Assembly (NCBI GenBank): GCA_950069165.1
Contig: CATMIT010000003.1
Coordinates: forward strand, 1-40,719
Length of the DNA: 40,719 bases
From: an uncultured Flavobacteriales bacterium
GTDB lineage: Bacteria; Bacteroidota; Bacteroidia; Flavobacteriales; BACL11
Direction: 5' to 3'
In this document: positions 18,065 through 25,489 of the stretch, one piece after another
Layout: every line of letters starts with the position of its first letter
Numbering within the stretch: position 1 is the first letter of the stretch
The notes under the pieces: model-generated
Seen by the model: the letters and a program-made list of their open reading frames with translations, nothing else
Told to the model about the DNA's origin: nothing
Database searches by the model: none
Position numbers and translations under genes: made by a program

Positions 18065-19330
18065 ATGGAAAATAATTCGCCAATAATTGTAGGGCTGGAT
18101 ATAGGAACAACCAAAATAAGCGTGATGGTTGGCAGAAAAGACCAATTCGGAAAGTTGGAAATTTTAGGAATGGGAAAAGCCATTTCAGGAGGAGTATTAA
18201 GAGGTATTGTGGCCAATATCGATAAAACCGTAGAGTCGATAAAACTGGCGGTGGAGGAAGCCGAGCAAAAATCAGGAGCCGAGATTGATGAAGTTTATAT
18301 TGGCATTGCCGGCCAACACATCAAAAGTTTACAGCACAGAGGTGAAATGGTAAGAGATGATATTGAAAATGAAATTACCATTGACGATATGGAAAAGCTC
18401 AGGGAAAATATGTTCAAACTGGTAACCGTTCCTGGGGAGGAAGTAATTCATGTTATTCCCCAGGAATATACAGTGGATGGAGAAGATGGCATACAAAACC
18501 CTAAGGGAATGGCGGGTATTAAATTAGAGGCAAACTTCCATATTATTACGGCACAAGTTGCGGCAGTGCGCAACATTATAAGGTGTGTAAAAAAAGCAGG
18601 ATTAAATGCCAGGGAACTTATTTTAGAACCTTTCGCTTCCGCCATAGCAACCCTTGATAATGATGAGTTAAATGAAGGAGTAGCACTGGTTGATATTGGT
18701 GGAGGAACTACTGATGTGGCTATTTTTTTGGATGGTATTATTCGGCATACGGCAGTAATCCCTTTTGGAGGAAATATTATTACAAAAGACATTAAAACAG
18801 GGCTATCTATTTTAGAAAAACAAGCTGAACTCTTGAAGGTGAAATTTGGTTCGGCAATGCATACAAGCGATCAAGATAATGTAATGGTTTCCATCCCCGG
18901 ACTAAGAGGCAGAGAGCCAAAGGAAATATCTATTAAAAATCTGGCTGAAATAATAAGCGCTCGTATGAAAGAGATTATCGATTTGGTGTATCATGAAATA
19001 AAAGTTTCAGGTTTTGAAAATAAACTAATGACTGGAATTGTGCTAACTGGTGGCGGCTCACAGCTGAGAGCCTTGCCGCAACTAGTATCTTACATTACTG
19101 GCAAAGATGTAAGAGTAGGATTACCAAATGAACATTTAGGAAAGGAATCGCACGGAAAAGTAACAAGTCCAATGTATTCAACAGGTGTTGGGTTGGTGTT
19201 AAAAGGGTTTGAAGATTTGGAAGCCCATCTTGTAGGGAAAGACAAGGAAGATGACAAACCAACGCCAGGAGGAATATTAGTCAGATTAAAAGAACTATTA
19301 GCAGAATTTTTTGAAGAAGATGTAACATAA
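18065..19330 (+). CDS. ftsA: Cell division protein FtsA
   Basis: FtsA is an actin-like ATPase that tethers FtsZ filaments to the membrane and recruits later division proteins. It has VGLDIGTTKISVMVG (phosphate-1, about 8-22), EVYIGIAGQHIKS, VALVDIGGGTTDVAIF (phosphate-2, about 205-220) and GIVLTGGGSQLRALP (adenosine loop). The last ~20 residues, ILVRLKELLAEFFEEDVT, can form the amphipathic membrane-targeting helix. Its 421 residues are normal. The ftsZ start is 37 bp downstream, with only an A/T-rich spacer between. Confidence 0.96.
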   Translation: MENNSPIIVGLDIGTTKISVMVGRKDQFGKLEILGMGKAISGGVLRGIVANIDKTVESIKLAVEEAEQKSGAEIDEVYIGIAGQHIKSLQHRGEMVRDDIENEITIDDMEKLRENMFKLVTVPGEEVIHVIPQEYTVDGEDGIQNPKGMAGIKLEANFHIITAQVAAVRNIIRCVKKAGLNARELILEPFASAIATLDNDELNEGVALVDIGGGTTDVAIFLDGIIRHTAVIPFGGNIITKDIKTGLSILEKQAELLKVKFGSAMHTSDQDNVMVSIPGLRGREPKEISIKNLAEIISARMKEIIDLVYHEIKVSGFENKLMTGIVLTGGGSQLRALPQLVSYITGKDVRVGLPNEHLGKESHGKVTSPMYSTGVGLVLKGFEDLEAHLVGKDKEDDKPTPGGILVRLKELLAEFFEEDVT

Positions 19331-19367
19331 AAAAACAATCAATTATTAACTATAAAAACAATTAATC

Positions 19368-21038
19368 ATGAGTGAAAATGAAAGTTTATTCGAATTTAAC
19401 CTGCCGAAAAACCGATCCTCTATTATAAAGGTGATTGGAGTTGGTGGTGGTGGCGGTAATGCTGTTAATTACATGCACAAAAATGGCATTGAGGGTGTGG
19501 ATTTTGTAGTCTGTAATACAGATGCACAAGCCTTGGATAAAAGTGATGTTCCTACTAAAATACAATTAGGAGCAGAACTTACAGAGGGACTTGGTGCGGG
19601 TTCAAACCCTGAAATGGGTCGAAAGGCAGCAGAAGAAAGTATTGACAAAGTAAAAGAACTTTTGGATTCCAATACAAAAATGTTATTTATTACAGCTGGA
19701 ATGGGAGGAGGAACCGGAACTGGTGCAGCCCCTGTAATTGCTGAGGCGGCAAAAGAAAAAGGCATCCTAACTGTTGGAGTGGTAACCATTCCTTTTTCAA
19801 CAGAAGGAGGGAATCGGCATAAATATGCAATGCAAGGACTAAAAGAGCTCAGAAAATATGTGGATACGCTTTTGGTTATTAATAACGACAAGCTAATTGA
19901 AATTTATGGCAACTTAACTTTTACTCAGGCATTCGCAAAAGCCAATGAAGTGCTCAATACTGCAACCAAAGGTATTGCAGAAGTAATATCACAACATTTG
20001 CTGGTAAATATTGACCTTAATGATGCCAGAAGAGTATTGGAAAATAGTGGAACAGCCGTAATGGGGCAAGCAACTGCCTCTGGAGAGAATAGAGCCATTG
20101 AGGCAGTAAAAGGGGCGCTTGATTCCCCACTTCTTAATGATAATAACATTAAAGGAGCCAAGCAAGTACTTTTGAAAATTGTAACTGGTGATGGAGAGGA
20201 AGAAATTAGAATGATGGAACTTTCGGATATCAAGCAAAAAATTCAGGAGGCAGCTGGTTGTGAGGTAAATATTATTGAAGGTATAGGGATTGATCCTGAA
20301 TTAAATGGGGAAGTATGTGTGACTGTAATTGCTACTGGCTTTAATGTAAAGGTGATAAAGGATGATGTTACCGTTACATTAGATGGAGAGGCAAATATTG
20401 ATGATGTATTAAGCCAAGAAAAAGAGCAAGAAGTAATATCTCCTACAAAAGAGGATAAAGTACAGCACACTATTTTTGATAATACAGAAGAATTAGATAC
20501 AGAAGTTGAACTAGAATTGGAAATAGAAGCACTAGAAAAAGAAGTAGAGATTAAAGAAGAGGAGCAAACAAAAGAGGTAGAAGAAGTAGAATTAAATACT
20601 GAAGAAGTAGAATTATCTACTGAAATAGAGCTGGATGTAGAACCTCAGCCAGTTGTTATTGATTTGGAGGATGAGGTGGAATTACCTGATGAATTAATAC
20701 CAACATTAAAACAAGAAGAGGAAGCTACTGAAATAGAATTGGATGTTGAAAGTGAAGCAATAAATGAAAGCGAATCCCTTCCGGTAAATTTAGAGATACT
20801 AACTAATAAATCAAGGGAAAGAGAAGATAGATTAAAGAATATTTCTATGAAGCTAAGGACACCTTCTGGCTTAACTGCATTGGAAGACGAGCCAGCATAC
20901 AAGCGCGACAATGTGGACTTGGAGGAAACGCCTCATTCCTCAGAATCGGAAGTTTCTAAATATACCTTAACGGAAGGGGAGGATAACAAAACGGAAATAA
21001 AACTAAATAATTCGTTTTTGCACGATAATGTAGATTAG
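19368..21038 (+). CDS. ftsZ: Cell division protein FtsZ with long acidic linker
   Basis: FtsZ is the tubulin-like GTPase that forms the division ring. The GTPase core covers roughly residues 20-330, with VGGGGGNAVNYM, the tubulin signature AGMGGGTGTGAAPVIAE (about 109-125) and NNDKLIEI. A glutamate-rich unstructured linker of about 180 residues follows and includes short repeats (EEVELNT, EEVELST, EIELDVE twice). The C-terminal peptide EIKLNNSFLHDNVD is the Bacteroidota form of the conserved tail that binds FtsA and other partners. The total of 556 residues is longer than E. coli FtsZ (383) because of the linker. A strong terminator follows 32 bp after the stop, so ftsZ ends the operon. Confidence 0.97.
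   Translation: MSENESLFEFNLPKNRSSIIKVIGVGGGGGNAVNYMHKNGIEGVDFVVCNTDAQALDKSDVPTKIQLGAELTEGLGAGSNPEMGRKAAEESIDKVKELLDSNTKMLFITAGMGGGTGTGAAPVIAEAAKEKGILTVGVVTIPFSTEGGNRHKYAMQGLKELRKYVDTLLVINNDKLIEIYGNLTFTQAFAKANEVLNTATKGIAEVISQHLLVNIDLNDARRVLENSGTAVMGQATASGENRAIEAVKGALDSPLLNDNNIKGAKQVLLKIVTGDGEEEIRMMELSDIKQKIQEAAGCEVNIIEGIGIDPELNGEVCVTVIATGFNVKVIKDDVTVTLDGEANIDDVLSQEKEQEVISPTKEDKVQHTIFDNTEELDTEVELELEIEALEKEVEIKEEEQTKEVEEVELNTEEVELSTEIELDVEPQPVVIDLEDEVELPDELIPTLKQEEEATEIELDVESEAINESESLPVNLEILTNKSREREDRLKNISMKLRTPSGLTALEDEPAYKRDNVDLEETPHSSESEVSKYTLTEGEDNKTEIKLNNSFLHDNVD
20580..20750 (+). repeat. Short repeats coding the FtsZ linker
   Basis: Two 21-base units (20580-20600 and 20601-20621) encode EEVELNT and EEVELST and differ at only three or four bases. 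Units at 20622-20642 and 20730-20750 both encode EIELDVE. The region is a low-complexity acidic linker, probably expanded by slipped-strand duplication. Confidence 0.75.
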
Positions 21039-21070
21039 TTTTGTTTAATAGTTTTTGATTGATTGTTATA

Positions 21071-21093
21071 AGCCCTCTTTGGAGGGCTTTTTT
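21071..21093 (+). terminator. Rho-independent terminator after ftsZ
   Basis: AGCCCTC (21071-21077), loop TTTG and GAGGGCT (21082-21088) form a perfect 7-bp stem followed by a T run up to 21093. It ends the dcw operon. The stop of the convergent reverse gene at 21092-21094 lies at its edge, so it mainly serves the forward transcript. Confidence 0.92.
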
Positions 21094-21928
21094 ATTTCAC
21101 TATAATAATAATTGCCGATTTATCCAGGCTAAGTTGCATGACAACAGGATATTTTGTTTTGCTATCTACTAACTCAATTCGGCTGGTGTTAGGAGGAGAT
21201 GTCCCCAAACCAATGGCTTTTATCTCAATTGTATTTTCGCCTTTTTGTAATTTGTATTTTATTTTTTTACGTTTTCGTTTTGTTTCATATTCGTTAAGAA
21301 TAATCTTCCCATTGATGATTAGCTGAATTTTATCACCATCCTCCTCATTTGCATCCCAGAGGTAAAGTGTAAGTTTTTCACTCTCCCAATTAAGCACAAA
21401 ATCATCCCCGTCTTTTAGTTGTTTGGTCTGCAAAACAGTAGGCCTTTTTTCTTCAAACTTTTCTATCCTCTTTTTTATCTTCTTTATTTTTTTCTCCAAT
21501 TTCTCTTTTTCCATAAGCAGAATTTTACCACTTGCGCAAGTATCATTATTAGCAAACAAGCCCACAAACTCCCCCTCCAGGCGTTTGTTTCCCAATCGTC
21601 CTTTGATATACAAATTGGCGTGAATAAAACAGAAAGTACTTAAATCTGCTTCCGAGCTTGTGCTAAGTATTTGTGTTTCCTGCAATTGGAAAGATTTATC
21701 CTTTTTGAAATAAATGCCACTGAGATCACTTTTAGTCTCATCAGGGTTGCCTATATTGGTAAGGGAATAACCATTTACCACTCCATTTTCCTCATTAAAA
21801 TGAATACTGAAACTTATGGCAGAATTGTTAGGCAATAATAAAGTTCCTAAATAATTGAACTTTGTAGTTTGTTGTGCATTAGCAAAACCAATAAATAAAC
21901 TAAAAATAATGAAAATGGACTTTTGCAT
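21092..21928 (-). CDS. Secreted protein of unknown function
   Basis: I do not recognise this 278-residue protein. It has a clear signal peptide (MQKSIFIIFSLFIGFANAQ, cleavage probably after NA-Q) and no lipobox or further membrane segment. Residues ~20-145 look beta-rich and resemble the secreted intake domains common in Bacteroidota. Residues ~145-170 form a highly charged helix (LEKKIKKIKKRIEKFEEKRP), likely a coiled coil. The rest, from about DGDDFVLNWESEKLTLYLWDANEEDGDKIQL to the C-terminus, looks like a second beta-sandwich containing LQKGENTIEIKAIGLGTSPPNTSRIEL. There is no type IX sorting domain that I can see. It is monocistronic and divergent from the small membrane proteins. TAGTTTTG on the reverse strand lies 4 bases before the ATG. 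Confidence 0.8.
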   Translation of the reverse strand: MQKSIFIIFSLFIGFANAQQTTKFNYLGTLLLPNNSAISFSIHFNEENGVVNGYSLTNIGNPDETKSDLSGIYFKKDKSFQLQETQILSTSSEADLSTFCFIHANLYIKGRLGNKRLEGEFVGLFANNDTCASGKILLMEKEKLEKKIKKIKKRIEKFEEKRPTVLQTKQLKDGDDFVLNWESEKLTLYLWDANEEDGDKIQLIINGKIILNEYETKRKRKKIKYKLQKGENTIEIKAIGLGTSPPNTSRIELVDSKTKYPVVMQLSLDKSAIIIIVK

Positions 21929-21993
21929 GGTGCAAAACTATTAAAGAAAAGGCAATTTACTATGCTAAGCATAATACTTTATTTTAAATGCTT

Positions 21994-22001
21994 TATTTTT
22001 G
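21994..22001 (+). promoter_or_regulatory. -7 element before the small membrane protein genes
   Basis: TATTTTTG matches TAnnTTTG exactly and lies 29 bases before the first ATG of the three-gene group. No TTG is visible at the usual -33 distance. Confidence 0.45.
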
Positions 22002-22030
22002 TATCGTTAGTATTCAAAACATTTTGAATT

Positions 22031-22336
22031 ATGCGAAAACTAATACTGCTTTTAATTACACTTACTATAATAACAAATGTAAGTTATGCTTCTTTTCCTG
22101 TTACAAAACCTGAAGAGGTTCCAGATAATATGCCTTGGTATTTGCAAATCCTAGTTGGTTTTATTTTCGCAACACTATTTGCAATTGTTTACTATTTTTA
22201 TAAAAAATATAAAAGTTATAATTTAATTGAGGATGATAAAATAAGAGTAAGAAAGAAAACAAAATTTCAAATTACTATTGCTTTAATCGTACTTGGGTTT
22301 TTAATTCTTGGTATGTCAGCAATGTCTATGAATTAG
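22031..22336 (+). CDS. Small membrane protein, paralogue 1 of 3
   Basis: This is a 101-residue protein of unknown function. It begins with a signal peptide (MRKLILLLITLTIITNVSYA) and the mature N-terminus SFPV, which it shares with the next two genes. Two membrane helices follow (LQILVGFIFATLFAIVYYFY and IALIVLGFLILGMSAM), separated by a strongly basic loop (KKYKSYNLIEDDKIRVRKKTKF). The three genes lie head to tail with 3 and 11 bases between them. They share the export signal at both protein and DNA level but differ downstream, which suggests duplication followed by divergence. No catalytic motif is seen. Confidence 0.8.
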   Translation: MRKLILLLITLTIITNVSYASFPVTKPEEVPDNMPWYLQILVGFIFATLFAIVYYFYKKYKSYNLIEDDKIRVRKKTKFQITIALIVLGFLILGMSAMSMN

Positions 22337-22339
22337 AAA

Positions 22340-22660
22340 ATGAAAAAACTAATACTAATTTTAATAACGCTAACTACACTTACAAATGTGAGTTATGCTT
22401 CTTATCCTGTAACTGAAAGCCTACAAACTGAAATTATTGAAAACGCTACCATCCTCAATACGCCTGAGTCTTCTCTGTACATGATTTTGGGATTCTTTGT
22501 TGGGTTCTTTAGTTGGTTTCTCCTGCTTTTACCTCTTTTATTGTTGTTTGTTCCTAATAAAAGTTTCAGAATTGGGATTATTTCTGGCTTTTTGGTTATG
22601 CTTATTTTACTTGTATTCTTTTTAGGTGGTATTGGTTTTGGTTCTGTGATGGGGGGATAA
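22340..22660 (+). CDS. Small membrane protein, paralogue 2 of 3
   Basis: This 106-residue protein starts with nearly the same signal as its neighbours (MKKLILILITLTTLTNVSYA, then SYPV). Two helices follow (SLYMILGFFVGFFSWFLLLLPLLLLFV and IGIISGFLVMLILLVFFLGG), and the C-terminus is glycine-rich (GGIGFGSVMGG). The loop between them is only a few residues (PNKSFR), unlike the basic loop of paralogue 1. Function unknown. It is three bases downstream of paralogue 1 and presumably in the same transcript. Confidence 0.8.
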   Translation: MKKLILILITLTTLTNVSYASYPVTESLQTEIIENATILNTPESSLYMILGFFVGFFSWFLLLLPLLLLFVPNKSFRIGIISGFLVMLILLVFFLGGIGFGSVMGG

Positions 22661-22671
22661 AAAAGAAAACA

Positions 22672-22989
22672 ATGAAAAAATTACTCTTACTTTTAATTAC
22701 ACTTACTACATTTGTAAATGTGAGTTATGCTTCATTCCCTGTTGTTGCTAGTTTTGAAAATAAATTATCTACAAACATTCCGATTGGAGAGATTTTAGGA
22801 CCTTTGTTTGGTCTTACTCTACTGGTTACGGCATTTTATATTTTTAATCGATTTTTTAGAAAAGGTAATACTGTAAGAAGATGGATGTGGTAAAATTTTT
22901 GGTTATTACTTGGTTCCCTTGTATTGTTATTGATCTTAATTTTCGGTATAGTTATTGCAATTTATGGCGGTGGTGTTAGTGGTGGGTAA
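22672..22989 (+). pseudogene. Small membrane protein, paralogue 3 of 3, interrupted by TAA
   Basis: The frame opens with the shared signal (MKKLLLLLITLTTFVNVSYA, then SFPV), one membrane helix (EILGPLFGLTLLVTAFYIF) and a basic stretch (NRFFRKGNTVRRWMW). It then meets TAA at 22891-22893. In the same frame the sequence continues for 31 codons as a typical second helix and a glycine-rich end (WLLLGSLVLLLILIFGIVIAIYGGGVSGG) before a second stop at 22987-22989. The full length, 105 codons, matches its paralogues (101 and 106). A nonsense mutation in a once intact gene is the simplest reading. A functional 73-residue short form or a sequencing error cannot be excluded. Confidence 0.75.
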
Positions 22990-22994
22990 TAACA

Positions 22995-23026
22995 AAAAAT
23001 CCCCACCAATAATGGCAGGGATTTTT
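22995..23026. terminator. Bidirectional terminator between the small proteins and groEL
   Basis: AAAAATCCC (22995-23003) pairs with GGGATTTTT (23018-23026). A 14-base apical part can extend weakly (CCA with TGG). The A and T runs on both sides make it usable for the forward small-protein transcript and for the reverse groESL transcript, which ends at 23050. Confidence 0.8.
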
Positions 23027-23049
23027 AATAAACATCTAACGCAATGGGT

Positions 23050-24681
23050 TTACATCATTCCTGGCATACCGCCACCACCCATAGGAGGCATAGCTGGTTC
23101 GTTTTCAGGAATATCAGCAATTACGCATTCAGTTGTAAGCAACATTCCCGCCACTGATGCCGCATGCTCTAAAGCAATACGAACTACTTTTACTGGGTCA
23201 ATAACCCCTGCTTTGTAGAGGTTTTCGTATTTTTCTGTTTTGGCATTAAAACCAAAATCTTCTTTTCCCTCTTTTATTTTAGCAACCACTACCGAGCTTT
23301 CCACACCAGCATTTTCTACTATTTGTCTTAGTGGCTCTTCCACTGCTCTTTCAATAATGCTGATACCTGTTTTCTCATCTTCATTTTCAGCTTTTACTTT
23401 AGAAAGCGAATCAGCAGCCCTTACAATAGCCACTCCACCACCTGGAACAATTCCTTCTTCCACAGCAGCTCTGGTTGCAGCTAATGCATCATCTACTCTG
23501 TCTTTCTTTTCTTTCATTTCAATTTCAGATGCAGCCCCAATGTACAACACCGCAACTCCACCAGCTAATTTAGCCAATCTTTCCTGTAGTTTTTCTCTAT
23601 CATAGTCAGAAGTGGTGCTTTCAATTTGTGCTTTGATTTGGTTTACTCTTGCTTTAATATCCGATTTGTTTCCTGCTCCATTTATAATGGTTGTATTGTC
23701 CTTATCAATTATAATTTTTTCAGCTCCTCCCAACATTTCAATAGTAGTTGCATCCAATTTAAAACCTCTTTCTTCCGACACTACAGTTCCTGATGTAAGA
23801 ATTGCGATATCTTCCAACATGGCTTTTCTTCTATCTCCAAACCCTGGCGCTTTAACGGCTGCTACTTTTAGGGACCCTCTTAGTTTGTTTACTACCAAAG
23901 TAGATAATGCTTCTCCATCCACATCTTCTGCAATAATTAAAAGTGGTCTTCCATCTTGTGCGGTTTGTTCCAATATTGGCAATAAGTCCTTCATTGCCGA
24001 TATCTTTTTGTCATAAATAAGGATATAAGGATTTTCCAGTTCGGTTTCCATTTTGTCGGCATCCGTAATAAAATAAGGAGAAAGGTAACCTCTGTCAAAC
24101 TGCATTCCTTCCACTACTTCCACAGTGGTTTCCGTTCCTTTTGCTTCCTCCACAGTAATAACCCCCTCTGTTTTTACTTTTTTCATTGCTTCCGCAATAA
24201 GTTCACCAATGATGTTGTCATTATTGGCAGAAATTGCCGCTACTTGCTCAATCTTCTCATAGCTATTTCCCACTTCTTTTGATTGTTTTTTAAGGTCAGC
24301 AACAATAGCCGCTACTGCTTTGTCAATTCCTCTTTTTAAATCCATTGGGTTCGCGCCAGCAGCTACATTTTTAAGTCCTGAACTAATTATTGCTTGTCCT
24401 AAAAGCGTTGCGGTAGTAGTACCATCTCCTGCCAAATCTGCAGTTTTTGATGCTACTTCTTTTAGCATTTGTGCACCCATGTTTTCGATAGGGTCTGCCA
24501 GTTCAATTTCTTTTGCTACAGTTACACCATCTTTTGTAATGGATGGTCCTCCAAATTTTTTGTCAATAATTACATTTCTTCCTTTTGGACCTAATGTAAC
24601 TTTTACTGCATTTGCAAGGGCATCTGCCCCTCTTTTAAGAGCATCTCTTGCCTGTGTGTCAAATGTGATTTCTTTTGCCAT
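23050..24681 (-). CDS. groEL: Chaperonin GroEL (60 kDa)
   Basis: GroEL is the ATP-driven folding chamber, working with the GroES lid in the cytoplasm. The 543 residues begin [39 protein letters not shown], contain GDGTTTAT near residue 86, and end in the characteristic flexible tail [12 protein letters not shown]. It lies 27 bases downstream of groES. Expression should follow the groES promoter, which here has a sigma-54-like candidate and tandem repeats upstream. Confidence 0.98.
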   Translation of the reverse strand: MAKEITFDTQARDALKRGADALANAVKVTLGPKGRNVIIDKKFGGPSITKDGVTVAKEIELADPIENMGAQMLKEVASKTADLAGDGTTTATLLGQAIISSGLKNVAAGANPMDLKRGIDKAVAAIVADLKKQSKEVGNSYEKIEQVAAISANNDNIIGELIAEAMKKVKTEGVITVEEAKGTETTVEVVEGMQFDRGYLSPYFITDADKMETELENPYILIYDKKISAMKDLLPILEQTAQDGRPLLIIAEDVDGEALSTLVVNKLRGSLKVAAVKAPGFGDRRKAMLEDIAILTSGTVVSEERGFKLDATTIEMLGGAEKIIIDKDNTTIINGAGNKSDIKARVNQIKAQIESTTSDYDREKLQERLAKLAGGVAVLYIGAASEIEMKEKKDRVDDALAATRAAVEEGIVPGGGVAIVRAADSLSKVKAENEDEKTGISIIERAVEEPLRQIVENAGVESSVVVAKIKEGKEDFGFNAKTEKYENLYKAGVIDPVKVVRIALEHAASVAGMLLTTECVIADIPENEPAMPPMGGGGMPGMM

Positions 24682-24708
24682 TTCATTTATTTTTTAGTTT
24701 ATTATTAA

Positions 24709-24990
24709 TTATCCGATTATTGCAAGTATGTCCGATTCCTTCATGATAAGGTAGTCCTCTCCATCATATTTAAGTTCGGTTCCAGCATATTTTCCATACA
24801 ATACTAAATCCCCTTTTTTTACAGTAATAGGATTGTCTTTTGTGCCTTTCCCTACAGCCACAATACTTCCTTTTTGTGGTTTTTCTTGTGCGGTATCAGG
24901 AATAATAATTCCAGAAGCTGTTTTGGTTTCTGCTGCAGATGGGTGCACAAGCACTCTATCTGCAAGAGGTGTAATTTTTGTTTTAGTCAT
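24709..24990 (-). CDS. groES: Co-chaperonin GroES (10 kDa)
   Basis: GroES forms the heptameric lid of the chaperonin. The 93 residues show the family pattern: [40 protein letters not shown], where the mobile loop ([11 protein letters not shown], about residues 20-31) binds GroEL, then [33 protein letters not shown]. It is the first gene of groESL. The leader between 24991 and 25152 holds promoter candidates and a three-copy repeat. Confidence 0.98.
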   Translation of the reverse strand: MTKTKITPLADRVLVHPSAAETKTASGIIIPDTAQEKPQKGSIVAVGKGTKDNPITVKKGDLVLYGKYAGTELKYDGEDYLIMKESDILAIIG

Positions 24991-25022
24991 TTTTTATTTT
25001 TTTAATTTAAAATTTAGTTCTG

Positions 25023-25050
25023 CAAACTATAACTGCATAAAGCGTGCCAA
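25023..25050 (-). promoter_or_regulatory. Candidate sigma-54 (-24/-12) promoter of groESL, overlapping a sigma-A-like -7
   Basis: On the reverse strand TTGGCACG (25050-25043) is followed, after CTTT, by ATGCA (25038-25034). This matches the sigma-54 consensus YTGGCACG-N4-TTGCW at all but one base, and GG and GC are exactly 10 bases apart, as required. A housekeeping-type element, TAGTTTG (25029-25023), one base short of TAnnTTTG spacing, overlaps downstream, with the same TTG as a -33. Either or both may drive groES, whose ATG is about 33 bases past the expected start. The match is seen; use by sigma-54 is inferred. Confidence 0.6.
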
Positions 25051-25059
25051 ATGGGGCAA

Positions 25060-25151
25060 TGTGTAAGTTTGTCAGTTTTATTAGTGTTACTGTGTAAGTT
25101 TGTCAGTTTTATTAGTGTTACTGTGTAAGTTTGTCAGTTTTATTAGTGTTA
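25060..25151. repeat. Three tandem 31-bp repeats upstream of groES
   Basis: Copies lie at 25060-25090, 25091-25121 and 25122-25151. They are identical except for the final base. Each contains TTTGTCAGTTTT, which on the groES strand reads AAAACTGACAAA. The array fills the gap between the secG stop and the groES promoter. On the forward strand each unit also carries an exact TAAGTTTG (-7 type). There are no variable spacers, so it is not CRISPR. A binding-site array for an activator is a plausible role. Confidence 0.95.
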
Positions 25152-25152
25152 A

Positions 25153-25488
25153 CTATTGCTCTTCCTGTATAGGAGTGCCGACAGGCAAGTTCGGTATTTG
25201 CTGTGGCACAAGCGACTGATCGATTTGCTCTTGCATTATTGATTCTGGCTCATCTGTGTTTGTTCTTGGAATAGCAAAGTTAGAAAGCAAGCTAAGCGAA
25301 ATAAGTGCTATTGCCAATGTCCAAGTTGCTTTTTCCAAAAAGTCAGTGGTTTGTTTAGCGCCCATCATTTGGCTTGCCCCACCACCAAAAGTAGAAGAAA
25401 GTCCGCCTCCTTTTGGGTTTTGCACTAGCACAACTAACACCAGTAGAATACAGCAAATAATAATAAGGATTGCAAAAATTGTATACAT
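25153..25488 (-). CDS. secG: Preprotein translocase subunit SecG
   Basis: SecG is the small membrane subunit of SecYEG that aids protein export. The 111 residues start with a membrane helix (MYTIFAILIIICCILLVLVVLVQ). The cytoplasmic loop NPKGGGLSSTFGGGASQMMGAKQTTDFLEKATW, a reliable family signature, follows, then a second helix (LAIALISLSLLSNFAI). The tail is acidic and proline-rich. It is one base downstream of the TPR gene, at the end of the miaB-lptE unit. The groES leader starts 2 bases after its stop. Confidence 0.95.
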   Translation of the reverse strand: MYTIFAILIIICCILLVLVVLVQNPKGGGLSSTFGGGASQMMGAKQTTDFLEKATWTLAIALISLSLLSNFAIPRTNTDEPESIMQEQIDQSLVPQQIPNLPVGTPIQEEQ

Positions 25489-25489
25489 T

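Noticed and set aside
19469-20911. Reverse-strand ORFs across ftsZ (up to 140 residues)
   Set aside because: They mirror the ftsZ coding frame and have no family resemblance or promoter.
22955-23218. Forward ORF of 87 residues over the groEL 3' end
   Set aside because: It covers the terminator and lies antisense to groEL; the in-frame tail of paralogue 3 is the better reading of 22894-22989.
23240-24697. Long forward-strand ORFs opposite groEL (121, 134 and 125 residues)
   Set aside because: They are antisense shadows of a highly conserved gene, rich in Ser/Pro/Leu as expected for the complementary frame, with no recognisable domain.
25060-25151. Possible CRISPR array
   Set aside because: The units are directly adjacent with no variable spacers, only three copies exist, and no cas genes are in the window.
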